Assembly: GCF_017115095.1 (NCBI RefSeq) | Contig: NZ_JABXKI010000080.1 | Coordinates: 1-39,248 of the forward strand | Direction of reading: 5' to 3' | From: Nostoc sp. NMS4 | Lineage (GTDB): Bacteria > Cyanobacteriota > Cyanobacteriia > Cyanobacteriales > Nostocaceae | Length of the DNA: 39,248 nucleotides | In this document: positions 16,957 through 22,110 of the stretch, piece by piece | Position numbering within the stretch: the first letter of the stretch is position 1 | Layout of the letters: each line of letters begins with the position of its first letter | Translations under genes and position numbers: made by a program | The notes under the pieces: generated by a model | Seen by the model: only the letters and a program-made list of their open reading frames with translations | Told to the model about the DNA's origin: nothing | The model's database searches: none

Positions 16957-17496
16957 GTGACGATATCTTCCATGCGCGGCGCGATCGCAATGCAAGTGTT
17001 AGAACAATCTGTGGTGGTGTTTTCTCAAAATTACTTGCCACTATGTCGGGTGAATATCAAGCGGGCGATTGTGCTGTTAGTAACTAACAAAGCTCAACCG
17101 TTGGGTTTTACCACAGAAAGGGGATGGCAAGTTCACTCACCCAGTTTGGTAATTGATGTGCCAAAACATATTCGCTTGACAATCACTTCCAATGAGCGGA
17201 TGTGGAAAGTTCCGCCAGTGAATCGGCGGGAAGTATTGCGACGAGATCATCACAGTTGCCAATATTGCGGTAGCGGCAAACATCTAACGCTAGATCATGT
17301 GATGCCGCGATCAAGAGGCGGTTCTCACACTTGGGATAACGTAGTCACAGCTTGTGAAAGATGTAACTCCCGTAAAGGCGATCGCACCTTATTTGAAGCT
17401 GGTATGCAACTGCGTACCAAACCAAAAGCGCCAATTCACCCCGCGATTTCTTTTGCTGAACAGTTTTGGATAGATATGCAAGCAAACCTGGAATAA
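16957..17496 (+). CDS. HNH endonuclease family protein
   Basis: A 179-residue protein. The C-terminal half is a canonical HNH/McrA-like nuclease: C101-QY-C104, then LTLDHVMPRSRGGSHTWDN with Asp113, His114 and Asn128, and C133-ER-C136 closing the zinc knuckle. The N-terminal ~90 residues resemble small cyanobacterial HNH proteins (VVVFSQNYLPLCRVNIKRAIVLL). The start is GTG at 16957 because AAGGAG lies at 16944-16949. It probably nicks or cleaves DNA. The family is widespread in cyanobacteria, often without a mobile-element context, and its substrate is unknown. A leader terminator precedes it and a small gene follows after 16 bases. Confidence 0.93.
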   Translation: MTISSMRGAIAMQVLEQSVVVFSQNYLPLCRVNIKRAIVLLVTNKAQPLGFTTERGWQVHSPSLVIDVPKHIRLTITSNERMWKVPPVNRREVLRRDHHSCQYCGSGKHLTLDHVMPRSRGGSHTWDNVVTACERCNSRKGDRTLFEAGMQLRTKPKAPIHPAISFAEQFWIDMQANLE

Positions 17497-17512
17497 CAGG
17501 AGAGCATAAGGA

Positions 17513-17902
17513 ATGCTGAAATTAACTTACACTGAAAGCAGTTTTGATTTAGAATGTGTCACTCTGTCGCTAGAAGAATGGGTAGCGCAACGAGTGATTT
17601 TAGCCCTGCGAGTTGGGCAAAGTTTGTGCATTGAACCCAGCACCGCTTCCTTTTTGCTTCCTGTTGATTTGCCAGGAGTAGAAGTACTGAGGGTTGAGGT
17701 AAAAAGAGATGACAGAGAAATCATTGCCCTCTGTGCATGCGATGCCGAATATATGGAAGTCACCCTGCGGGGTTCTTGGCTATCAGATAGTTCTAAGGGT
17801 TCTGTAGGTGTATTTGTCACCACTATGAGCGATCGCGTTGAGTTCTTTTTGCACAAACTTTGGCAGGAAGCTCAATCTTGTGCTTCTGTGATGAGTGAAT
17901 AA
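17513..17902 (+). CDS. conserved cyanobacterial protein of unknown function
   Basis: A 129-residue soluble protein. It starts 16 bases after the HNH stop with AGGAG just upstream, so it is co-transcribed with the nuclease. It is mostly beta-strand in pattern (FDLECVTLSLEEWV, SLCIEPSTASFLLPVDLPG, EYMEVTLRGSWLS) with a C-terminal helix (VEFFLHKLWQEA). No motif identifies a function. The tight coupling suggests a partner or modulator of the HNH protein, but this is inference from position only. Confidence 0.8.
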   Translation: MLKLTYTESSFDLECVTLSLEEWVAQRVILALRVGQSLCIEPSTASFLLPVDLPGVEVLRVEVKRDDREIIALCACDAEYMEVTLRGSWLSDSSKGSVGVFVTTMSDRVEFFLHKLWQEAQSCASVMSE

Positions 17903-17999
17903 ACCAAATAGTCGGGTCACTCAATTTCGGATTTTGGATTACTAAATCCAAAATCCAAAATTTAAAATCTAAAATCAGGTGAGGAGAATTTCTCACCCT

Positions 18000-18857
18000 T
18001 TATTGCGCCATTTGCAGTAGTTCGGGAATTGTCACAAATCGGTAGCCTTGCTGTTTGAGTCCACTGATGATTTGTGGCAAAGCTTGTACAGTTCTGTAGC
18101 GATCGCCACCACCATCATGCATTAAAACAATAGAACCAGGTTTCGCGCCTTTCAGGACATTATTTACAAATGCCTGGGGTTTGGCGTGAGGATCGGTATC
18201 AGCAGAAGTTAACGACCACATAATTACAGCGTCTTTCTGGCTTTTGGCGTAAGCGGCTAGTCCGTTATTTAAAAAGCCTCCAGGAGGACGAAACAGAGAC
18301 GTTTTGACTCCTGTAGTTTTGTAAATCAGGTCAGATGTGCGATCGATTTCACTCTTGGCTGTGGCTTCATCCATTCGCCGATACCAATGATGCCAAGTAT
18401 GGTTGCCAATGGCGTGTCCCTCGGCTACTTCACGCTTGGCTAGGTCTGGATTTGCTTGTAAAGCTTGTCCTACCCAAAAGAATGTGGCTTTAACATCATT
18501 TTGCTTTAGGATGTCCAACATTTCTAGAGTTGTCTTTGGCCAAGGCCCATCATCAATGCTGAGAGCAATAACCTTTTCGTTAGTGCTGGATTGCACCTTA
18601 TAAACTGTTTTTCCCTGAAATTTAGCTGGGACTGTAAAGGTAGGGTTTTCTACTTGGGCTGATGGCGGTAGTTGGGCATTAATTTGGCCTTTTGCTGGCT
18701 CTTGAACTTGTGCAGTCTGGATTTTGTTTACTGGCTGGTTCAACCCCGATTTTGGGGAGATCCCTGGATTCATACTACAAGCTGTAATACTAGAGGCGAT
18801 CGCGACAAGACTAATTATCTTTTGTCGCTTCAGGTAGTTGTCTATCACGTCAGGCAT
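18000..18857 (-). CDS. polysaccharide deacetylase (NodB domain) lipoprotein
   Basis: A 285-residue protein. The N-terminal hydrophobic segment ends in the lipobox ITAC with Cys27, so it is likely membrane-anchored on the periplasmic side. After a low-complexity linker the NodB domain starts near residue 95: ALSIDDGPW gives Asp102/Asp103 (catalytic base and metal ligand), GNHTWHHW gives His153 and His157 (H-x3-H metal site), then LFRPPGG and MWSLTSADTDPH. It ends LMHDGGGDRYRTVQALPQII with the last conserved His. It should remove acetyl groups from N-acetylglucosamine in peptidoglycan or exopolysaccharide. It diverges from the tRNA-array promoter. Confidence 0.94.
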   Translation of the reverse strand: MPDVIDNYLKRQKIISLVAIASSITACSMNPGISPKSGLNQPVNKIQTAQVQEPAKGQINAQLPPSAQVENPTFTVPAKFQGKTVYKVQSSTNEKVIALSIDDGPWPKTTLEMLDILKQNDVKATFFWVGQALQANPDLAKREVAEGHAIGNHTWHHWYRRMDEATAKSEIDRTSDLIYKTTGVKTSLFRPPGGFLNNGLAAYAKSQKDAVIMWSLTSADTDPHAKPQAFVNNVLKGAKPGSIVLMHDGGGDRYRTVQALPQIISGLKQQGYRFVTIPELLQMAQ

Positions 18858-18969
18858 TTAAAGACTCACCCAATCATAAGCTGTAGTTTGACTTTTCAGA
18901 GGATTTAGCAAGCTCAAATCTAAGTACAGAAGCTTTTCTAGACAATTTTAAAAAACTTTCTAAAACCCC

Positions 18970-19007
18970 TTGACACCTCTTGTAGTATTTTGTAGTATAT
19001 TTGTAGT
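18970..19007 (+). promoter_or_regulatory. strong promoter with three TTGTAGT repeats ahead of the tRNA array
   Basis: TTGACA (18970-18975), a 17-bp spacer and TAGTAT (18993-18998) make a near-consensus sigma70-type promoter. TTGTAGT occurs at 18980-18986, 18990-18996 and 19001-19007, about one helical turn apart, overlapping the -10 and start region. It is the best candidate promoter for the tRNA array; the repeats could be an operator. Confidence 0.6.
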
Positions 19008-19045
19008 GAAGCAAAAGACAAGCTTCCCAAGAGTCAATCAAAGTT

Positions 19046-19240
19046 ATGTTCTACATACAACTAAAGGACAGGCGTTGGAATCAACCAAAGTCCCCAATTC
19101 ATAAAGCTGCTTTTACTTGTAAACCATCGGCAGTAGAGGCAATAAACGAAGAAAGTTCTAAATTTGCACTCATCAAAACCACTGAATACATCCGTAATAT
19201 ACAACAGGTTTGCTACCTAGAGTTTCGGTTGTTTGGCTAA
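19046..19240 (+). CDS. possible 64-residue leader ORF
   Basis: An ATG frame of 64 codons lies just downstream of the strong promoter and before the array. There is no clear ribosome binding site, and the predicted product matches nothing I know. It may be chance in a long untranslated leader. It is recorded because it is the only frame between promoter and array. Confidence 0.25.
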   Translation: MFYIQLKDRRWNQPKSPIHKAAFTCKPSAVEAINEESSKFALIKTTEYIRNIQQVCYLEFRLFG

Positions 19241-19318
19241 CAGTTTCTCACAGTTAAAAGTAAATTATCTGAACCTTGAAAACTAAATAAGAAATGGGCA
19301 AGTTCACCAACAAAATTT

Positions 19319-19346
19319 GTGCCTAAAAACCTCAAGCTTTAGGCAC
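19319..19346 (+). terminator. hairpin just before the first array tRNA
   Basis: GTGCCTAAA (19319-19327) and TTTAGGCAC (19338-19346) form a perfect 9-bp stem with a 10-base loop, 16 bases before the array begins. No T-run follows. It could be an attenuation point or an RNase processing site separating leader from tRNA precursor. Confidence 0.5.
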
Positions 19347-19361
19347 AGATTACCAAAAAAT

Positions 19362-19454
19362 CGGGGTGTAGCTCAACTGGCTAGAGCGTTCCGTTGTCTG
19401 CGGAAATGTTGCGGGTACCCTGCGGGAAGCAAGCTACAAATCCCGTCACCCTGG
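19362..19454 (+). tRNA. tRNA-Asp(GUC), T loop interrupted by a small repeat
   Basis: The acceptor is CGGGGTG/CACCCTG with G73. The D arm (GCTC/GAGC) and anticodon arm TTCCG-TTGTCTG-CGGAA are normal. The T stem GCGGG/CCCGT encloses 26 bases instead of 7 because a ~22-base dispersed repeat (19415-19437) sits in the loop, destroying the TTC needed for folding. It is probably a pseudogene. Confidence 0.85.
19415..19437 (-). mobile_element. ~23-bp small dispersed repeat inside tRNA-Asp
   Basis: The minus strand reads GTAGCTTGCTTCCCGCAGGG followed by TAC. It matches 21 of 23 positions with the repeat at 20157-20179 in tRNA-Arg, but in the opposite orientation. Small elements of this size that insert into other sequences are known from Nostoc genomes. 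Confidence 0.75.
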
Positions 19455-19458
19455 TTGT

Positions 19459-19532
19459 AGCCCTGTAGGCGAATAGTTTAAGCCGTCAGTTTCTCAAGCT
19501 GAAGATTGCGAGTGCGAATCTCGTCAGGACTC
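19459..19532 (+). tRNA. tRNA-Glu(CUC), divergent
   Basis: A 74-base cloverleaf with anticodon loop TTCTCAA. The acceptor AGCCCTG/CAGGACT has a C3:A70 mismatch, the D loop lacks the GG pair, and the T loop reads TGCGAAT with G in place of the invariant U55. The discriminator is C73, and CCA is encoded (19533-19535). Activity is doubtful. Confidence 0.75.
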
Positions 19533-19538
19533 CCAAAT

Positions 19539-19611
19539 GGTCAGGTAGCCAAGTTGGTAAGGCGTTGGTCTGCAAAACCGATTAGCGCGGGTTCAAATCC
19601 CGCCCTGACCT
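19539..19611 (+). tRNA. tRNA-Cys(GCA)
   Basis: A well-formed 73-base cloverleaf. The acceptor GGTCAGG/CCTGACC is perfect, the anticodon loop is CTGCAAA, and the T arm is GCGGG-TTCAAAT-CCCGC. U73, the cysteine discriminator, is present. No CCA follows. Confidence 0.95.
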
Positions 19612-19615
19612 CTGC

Positions 19616-19686
19616 CGCAGTGTAGCTTAACGTAAAGCCCCTGGCTCATAACCGGGTGGATGCGGGTTCAAGTCTCGCCACTGCTA
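19616..19686 (+). tRNA. tRNA-Met(CAU), short D loop and 1:72 mismatch
   Basis: A 71-base tRNA with anticodon loop CTCATAA. The acceptor CGCAGTG/CACTGCT leaves C1:U72 unpaired, an initiator-like feature, but the D stem GCTT/AAGC has the elongator-type C11:G24 pair. The D loop has only six bases and no GG. CCA is encoded (19687-19689). A CAU tRNA could also be an Ile2 substrate for TilS. Confidence 0.85.
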
Positions 19687-19692
19687 CCAAAT

Positions 19693-19764
19693 GCAGGGAT
19701 GGTGTAACGGTAACATCTCGTGACTCCAAATCCGATGTTCTAAGTTCAAATCCTAGTCCCTGTG
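19693..19764 (+). tRNA. tRNA-Trp(CCA), one base missing in anticodon stem
   Basis: 72 bases. The anticodon loop CTCCAAA follows stem CGTGA, but the 3' side reads TC-CG rather than TCACG, leaving a bulged U29. The T stem CTAAG/CCTAG has one mismatch. G73 agrees with tryptophan. It is probably weakened or inactive. Confidence 0.75.
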
Positions 19765-19854
19765 TCAGACAATTTTGAATTTTAGATTGCCAATTTTAGA
19801 TTAAATTTTTTAATCCAAAATCTAAAATTTAAAATCTAAAATTCGCTCAATTAT
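19765..19854. repeat. AAAATCTAAAAT low-complexity spacer
   Basis: The spacer between tRNA-Trp and tRNA-Glu(UUC) is built from AAAATCTAAAAT-like heptads and their inverse, able to fold back on itself. Similar A/T heptads separate other array segments (21033-21065, 21451-21500, 21563-21590, 22050-22076). Confidence 0.7.
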
Positions 19855-19926
19855 GCCCTCGTGGACGAATGGTTAAGTCAGTGTTCTTTCAAAGCACAGA
19901 TGCGAGTTCAATTCTCGTCGAGGGAA
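19855..19926 (+). tRNA. tRNA-Glu(UUC), array copy
   Basis: 72 bases; acceptor GCCCTCG/CGAGGGA with G1:A72 unpaired; anticodon loop CTTTCAA; T arm GCGAG-TTCAATT-CTCGT; A73. It duplicates the anticodon of the housekeeping tRNA-Glu at 12388 but differs from it throughout. Confidence 0.92.
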
Positions 19927-19933
19927 TGATTAT

Positions 19934-20016
19934 GGGTCGGTGGCCGAGTCTGGTTGAAGGCGACAGTCTGTAAAACTGTTCTTTTTTGCGCGCAGGTTCA
20001 AATCCTGCTCGACCCA
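19934..20016 (+). tRNA. tRNA-Tyr(GUA)
   Basis: An 83-base class-II tRNA. Acceptor GGGTCGG/TCGACCC, anticodon arm ACAGT-CTGTAAA-ACTGT, 12-base variable region, T arm GCAGG-TTCAAAT-CCTGC, A73. All parts are intact. Confidence 0.95.
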
Positions 20017-20020
20017 TTAT

Positions 20021-20110
20021 GGAGAGGTGGCTGAGTGGCTAAAAGCGTCCTCCTGCTAAGAGGAAACGGGTAGCTAATATCCGTCGCAGGTTCAAATCCT
20101 GTTCTCTCCG
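20021..20110 (+). tRNA. tRNA-Ser(GCU), array copy
   Basis: A 90-base class-II tRNA with acceptor GGAGAGG/TCTCTCC, anticodon arm TCCTC-CTGCTAA-GAGGA, a 21-base variable arm and G73. The housekeeping Ser(GCU) lies at 26136; both share the acceptor and D arm, but the anticodon stem and variable arm differ. Confidence 0.95.
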
Positions 20111-20114
20111 TTTT

Positions 20115-20208
20115 GAGAGTGTGGTGTAACTGGATAACATCTCAGTCTACGAAACTGTAGCTTGCTTCCCGAAGGGTAGACGTGAGGGTTCAAATCCCTC
20201 CACTCTCG
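20115..20208 (+). tRNA. tRNA-Arg(ACG) with repeat-expanded variable loop
   Basis: 94 bases. The acceptor GAGAGTG/CACTCTC is perfect and the anticodon loop CTACGAA gives ACG, which TadA would convert to inosine. The variable region is 25 bases because a dispersed repeat occupies 20157-20179. The D and T arms are intact, so this tRNA may still fold, unlike the interrupted tRNA-Asp. Confidence 0.88.
20157..20179 (+). mobile_element. ~23-bp small dispersed repeat inside tRNA-Arg
   Basis: GTAGCTTGCTTCCCGAAGGG then TAG fills the variable loop. It is 21/23 identical to the inverse of the copy in tRNA-Asp (19415-19437). The core CCC-GAA-GGG can form a tiny hairpin that would project as a pseudo variable arm. 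Confidence 0.75.
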
Positions 20209-20228
20209 TTACATGTCTCTTCTCCTAT

Positions 20229-20303
20229 CCCCCGGTAGCTCAGTTGGTAGTTAGCGCCTGTCTGAAGAACAGGAGGTCGTCGGTTCGATTCCGACCTGGG
20301 GGG
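20229..20303 (+). tRNA. tRNA-Phe(GAA)
   Basis: 75 bases; acceptor CCCCCGG/CTGGGGG; anticodon arm CCTGT-CTGAAGA-ACAGG; T arm GTCGG-TTCGATT-CCGAC. The D arm GCTC/TAGC has one mismatch from extra bases in the loop, and the discriminator is G73 where A is usual for Phe. Confidence 0.92.
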
Positions 20304-20309
20304 CTTCGT

Positions 20310-20381
20310 TGCCTCATAGCTCAATGGTAGAGCAAGCGGCTGTTAACCGCGCGGTTGTAGGTTCGAGTCCTACTGAGGCAG
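20310..20381 (+). tRNA. tRNA-Asn(GUU)
   Basis: 72 bases; acceptor TGCCTCA/TGAGGCA perfect; D arm GCTC-AATGGTA-GAGC; anticodon loop CTGTTAA; T arm GTAGG-TTCGAGT-CCTAC; G73, the asparagine discriminator. CCA is encoded (20382-20384). Confidence 0.95.
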
Positions 20382-20384
20382 CCA

Positions 20385-20554
20385 ATCAATAATTCGTAAT
20401 TACTAATTCGTAATTCGTAATTAAATAAGGGTTTATACCCACGTTTTTATAAACGGCTTGTATGTTAGCCGGGGTTGAAATCCCCATCACAAAACATAAC
20501 TACGTTAGCGAGTCCGCGAGCGTCATTACGAATTACGAACTACGAATTATTTGA
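20385..20554. repeat. spacer bounded by inverted TAATTCGTAATT repeats
   Basis: Tandem AATTCGTAATT-like units (20391-20423) are repeated as their inverse at 20524-20549. The core contains hairpins GTTTATA/TATAAAC and GGGG-TTGAAAT-CCCC (T-arm-like) and a small GCGAGTCCGCGAGCGTC repeat. No tRNA could be completed from it. Confidence 0.6.
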
Positions 20555-20627
20555 TGCCGGGTGGACGAATTGGTAAGTCGCATCGCTCTGAACGATGAGG
20601 TTGCAGGTTCAAACCCTGCCCTGGCAA
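20555..20627 (+). tRNA. tRNA-Gln(CUG)
   Basis: 73 bases; acceptor TGCCGGG/CCTGGCA with U1:A72 as in glutamine tRNAs; anticodon arm CATCG-CTCTGAA-CGATG; T arm GCAGG-TTCAAAC-CCTGC; A73. No CCA follows. Confidence 0.94.
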
Positions 20628-20630
20628 TAA

Positions 20631-20703
20631 AGCCCTGTGGTGTAATTGGCAACATAGCGCCCTTTGAAAGCGAAGATTCCAGGTTCGAGTCCTGGTGGGG
20701 CTG
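20631..20703 (+). tRNA. tRNA-Gln(UUG)
   Basis: 73 bases; acceptor AGCCCTG/TGGGGCT; anticodon loop CTTTGAA. The anticodon stem GCGCC/AGCGA pairs only in its middle three positions. T arm CCAGG-TTCGAGT-CCTGG; G73; CCA encoded (20704-20706). Confidence 0.88.
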
Positions 20704-20712
20704 CCAAACTCT

Positions 20713-20786
20713 GCTCTTGTAGCCCAACTGGAAGAGGCTGCCGTCTCAAAAACGGTAAGTTGTGGGTTCGATTCCCACCAAGAGTA
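20713..20786 (+). tRNA. tRNA-Leu(CAA), class-I variable loop
   Basis: 74 bases; acceptor GCTCTTG/CAAGAGT with G1:U72; anticodon arm GCCGT-CTCAAAA-ACGGT; variable loop only AAGTT; T arm GTGGG-TTCGATT-CCCAC; A73; CCA encoded. Bacterial leucine tRNAs normally have a long variable arm. Confidence 0.92.
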
Positions 20787-20795
20787 CCAAACTTT

Positions 20796-20870
20796 GCTCC
20801 TGTAGCCCAATTGGAAGAGGTGGCAGACTTAAAATCTGTTTCGTTGTGGGTTCGACTCCCACCAGGAGTA
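20796..20870 (+). tRNA. tRNA-Leu(UAA), class-I variable loop
   Basis: 75 bases; acceptor GCTCCTG/CAGGAGT with G1:U72; anticodon arm GCAGA-CTTAAAA-TCTGT; six-base variable loop TTCGTT; T arm GTGGG-TTCGACT-CCCAC; A73; CCA encoded (20871-20873). It has no intron, unlike the chromosomal trnL(UAA) of many cyanobacteria. Confidence 0.92.
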
Positions 20871-20874
20871 CCAA

Positions 20875-20947
20875 CGGGATGTAATTCAGTGGCCAGAAGC
20901 CATGCTTTGGGAGCATGGAGTCGCAGGTTCAAATCCTGCCATCCCGA
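20875..20947 (+). tRNA. tRNA-Pro(UGG)
   Basis: 73 bases; acceptor CGGGATG/CATCCCG perfect with C1:G72; anticodon arm CATGC-TTTGGGA-GCATG; T arm GCAGG-TTCAAAT-CCTGC; A73. The D stem has one mismatch. No CCA follows. Confidence 0.94.
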
Positions 20948-20950
20948 TAT

Positions 20951-21024
20951 GCCCCTGTGACGGAACTGGCATACGTGCTGGAATCAGAGTCCAGATTTTG
21001 CAGGTTCAAATCCTGTCAGGGGTA
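20951..21024 (+). tRNA. tRNA-Leu(CAG), class-I variable loop
   Basis: 74 bases; acceptor GCCCCTG/CAGGGGT with G1:U72; anticodon arm CTGGA-ATCAGAG-TCCAG; variable loop ATTTT; T arm GCAGG-TTCAAAT-CCTGT; A73. The next bases are CTA, one change from CCA. Confidence 0.92.
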
Positions 21025-21032
21025 CTAATACC

Positions 21033-21065
21033 AATTCAAAATTCAAAATTCAAAATTCAAAATTA
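21033..21065. repeat. ATTCAAA heptad tandem repeat
   Basis: At least four ATTCAAA heptads follow tRNA-Leu(CAG). The same heptad appears inverted at about 21563-21590 and again after the last tRNA at 22050-22076, so it marks breaks between tRNA blocks and the array's right end. Confidence 0.8.
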
Positions 21066-21133
21066 AGAAATCTAGATTTTGCAAAGGTTTCTGGGCTTGG
21101 ATCTGTATCAGAATTTTAGTGAAATGGTATTAA

Positions 21134-21211
<78 letters not shown>

Positions 21212-21217
21212 AAATAT

Positions 21218-21286
21218 CTGGGTGTGGCGCAGATGGGAGCGCGGGAGTTTCGGAGACTCCAGGTCGTTCAATCCCTGCCACTCAGA
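21218..21286 (+). tRNA. tRNA-Pro(CGG) with 4-base T-stem deletion
   Basis: 69 bases. The acceptor CTGGGTG/CACTCAG, D arm GCGC/GCGC and anticodon arm GGAGT-TTCGGAG-ACTCC are good. Between the variable loop and TTCAATC only G remains where GCAGG is needed to pair with CCTGC, so four bases appear deleted. It is a probable pseudogene. Confidence 0.82.
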
Positions 21287-21290
21287 CTTT

Positions 21291-21363
21291 GCCCTTGTAG
21301 CCCAACGGAAGAGGCGCTTCGCCTAGAACGAAGAGGTTGCTGGTTCAAATCCAGTCAGGGGTA
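21291..21363 (+). tRNA. tRNA-Leu(UAG), class-I variable loop
   Basis: 73 bases; acceptor GCCCTTG/CAGGGGT with G1:U72; anticodon arm CTTCG-CCTAGAA-CGAAG; variable loop AGGTT; T arm GCTGG-TTCAAAT-CCAGT; A73. No CCA follows. It completes a five-member leucine set. Confidence 0.92.
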
Positions 21364-21373
21364 TTGGTGAATA

Positions 21374-21447
21374 TGCGGGGATAGAGCAACGGTGGCTCGT
21401 CAGGCTTATAACCTGAACATCGGCAGGTTCGACTCCTGCCCCCGTCA
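21374..21447 (+). tRNA. tRNA-Ile(UAU) on an initiator-like scaffold
   Basis: 74 bases. The body resembles tRNA-fMet: acceptor TGCGGGG/CCCCGTC leaves U1:C72 unpaired, and the D stem GAGC/GCTC has the A11:U24 pair of initiators. The anticodon loop is CTTATAA, giving UAU instead of CAU. The anticodon stem TCAGG/CCTGA has two rather than three G:C pairs next to the loop. A73; CCA encoded (21448-21450). Confidence 0.85.
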
Positions 21448-21513
21448 CCAAATTTTAGATTTTAGATTTTAAATTTTGGATTGTTGATTCAAAACTGAAA
21501 ATCTAAAAAGGTG

Positions 21514-21555
21514 TGAGAGCAAGCTTGTTTTATTTGTCCAACAAATCCCGTCTCA
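21514..21555. other. unassigned foldable segment between array tRNAs
   Basis: TGAGA (21514-21518) and TCTCA (21551-21555) enclose the palindrome CAAGCTTG and the hairpin TTTGT-CCA-ACAAA. The ending AAATCCCGTCTCA resembles the 3' half of a T arm plus acceptor. It may be an eroded 27th tRNA, but no anticodon arm can be drawn. Confidence 0.35.
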
Positions 21556-21592
21556 AATGTCTTGAATTTTGAATTTTGAATTGTTAATTGAT

Positions 21593-21666
21593 GGGGTCAT
21601 AGCTCAAATGGCTAGAGCGTCTGCCTTGCAAGCAGGAGGTTATGGGTTCAATTCCCATTGATTCCA
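21593..21666 (+). tRNA. tRNA-Ala(UGC)
   Basis: 74 bases; acceptor GGGGTCA/TGATTCC includes the G3:U70 pair that AlaRS recognises; anticodon arm TCTGC-CTTGCAA-GCAGG; T arm ATGGG-TTCAATT-CCCAT; A73. No CCA follows. Confidence 0.96.
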
Positions 21667-21671
21667 CTGAT

Positions 21672-21746
21672 GGTGTCTGAAGCCAAAGTGGTCGAGGCGC
21701 TGGTTTGTGGAACCAGTCATAGCGGGTTCAAGTCCCGTCAGGCACC
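21672..21746 (+). tRNA. tRNA-His(GUG)
   Basis: 75 bases including the histidine-specific extra G-1 opposite C73. Acceptor GTGTCTG/CAGGCAC; anticodon arm CTGGT-TTGTGGA-ACCAG; T arm GCGGG-TTCAAGT-CCCGT. Confidence 0.95.
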
Positions 21747-21753
21747 CTTGAAT

Positions 21754-21836
21754 GGAAGATGCTGCTGAATGGTCGGCAACCAAGCTTGAACCTTGGAGTA
21801 TGGGCAACTGTAGGGGTTCGATTCCTCCATCTTCCT
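21754..21836 (+). tRNA. tRNA-Ser(UGA)
   Basis: An 83-base class-II tRNA; acceptor GGAAGAT/ATCTTCC perfect; anticodon arm CCAAG-CTTGAAC-CTTGG; 15-base variable arm; T arm AGGGG-TTCGATT-CCTCC with one mismatch. Position 8 is G rather than U, and the discriminator is U73 where G is usual for serine. Confidence 0.88.
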
Positions 21837-21841
21837 CTTTT

Positions 21842-21913
21842 CCACCTGAAGCCGAAAAGTGAGGCGCTGTGCTGATAACACAGAAATAGGAGGGGCAGTA
21901 CCTCCCTGGTGGA
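21842..21913 (+). tRNA. tRNA-Ile(GAU) without a TTC T loop
   Basis: 72 bases; acceptor CCACCTG/CTGGTGG with one U:U mismatch; anticodon arm CTGTG-CTGATAA-CACAG. The T stem GGAGG/CCTCC closes loop GGCAGTA rather than TTCRANY, and the D loop lacks GG, so the elbow contact is absent. It is probably degenerate. Confidence 0.72.
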
Positions 21914-21972
21914 TTTATATCTAGAGTTGGTGTTACAAATCGCACTTGCTCATTTCTTTTTCAAATTAACCA

Positions 21973-22043
21973 GGGTGGTTGGCATATCGGCTGTGCAGCG
22001 GGCTTTTAACTCGCAGAAATAGGTTCGACCCCTATACCACCCA
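21973..22043 (+). tRNA. tRNA-Lys(UUU), last member of the array
   Basis: 71 bases; acceptor GGGTGGT/ACCACCC perfect; anticodon arm GCGGG-CTTTTAA-CTCGC; four-base variable loop; T arm ATAGG-TTCGACC-CCTAT; A73. Heptad repeats follow immediately. Confidence 0.93.
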
Positions 22044-22110
22044 TTAAACAATTCAAAATTCAAAATTCAAAATTAAGAATTAGCTAATATGCAACCTGAA
22101 TGCACTTGGG

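Noticed and set aside
19415-19437. Reading the tRNA-Asp insertion as an intron
   Set aside because: It is only about 20 bases, far too short for a group I intron, lies in the T loop, and matches a dispersed repeat found elsewhere.
20533-20960. Long open frames on both strands inside the tRNA array
   Set aside because: They run through several complete cloverleafs in a row. Recurrent strings such as GGSRTHN simply reflect T-arm sequence, so they are not genes.
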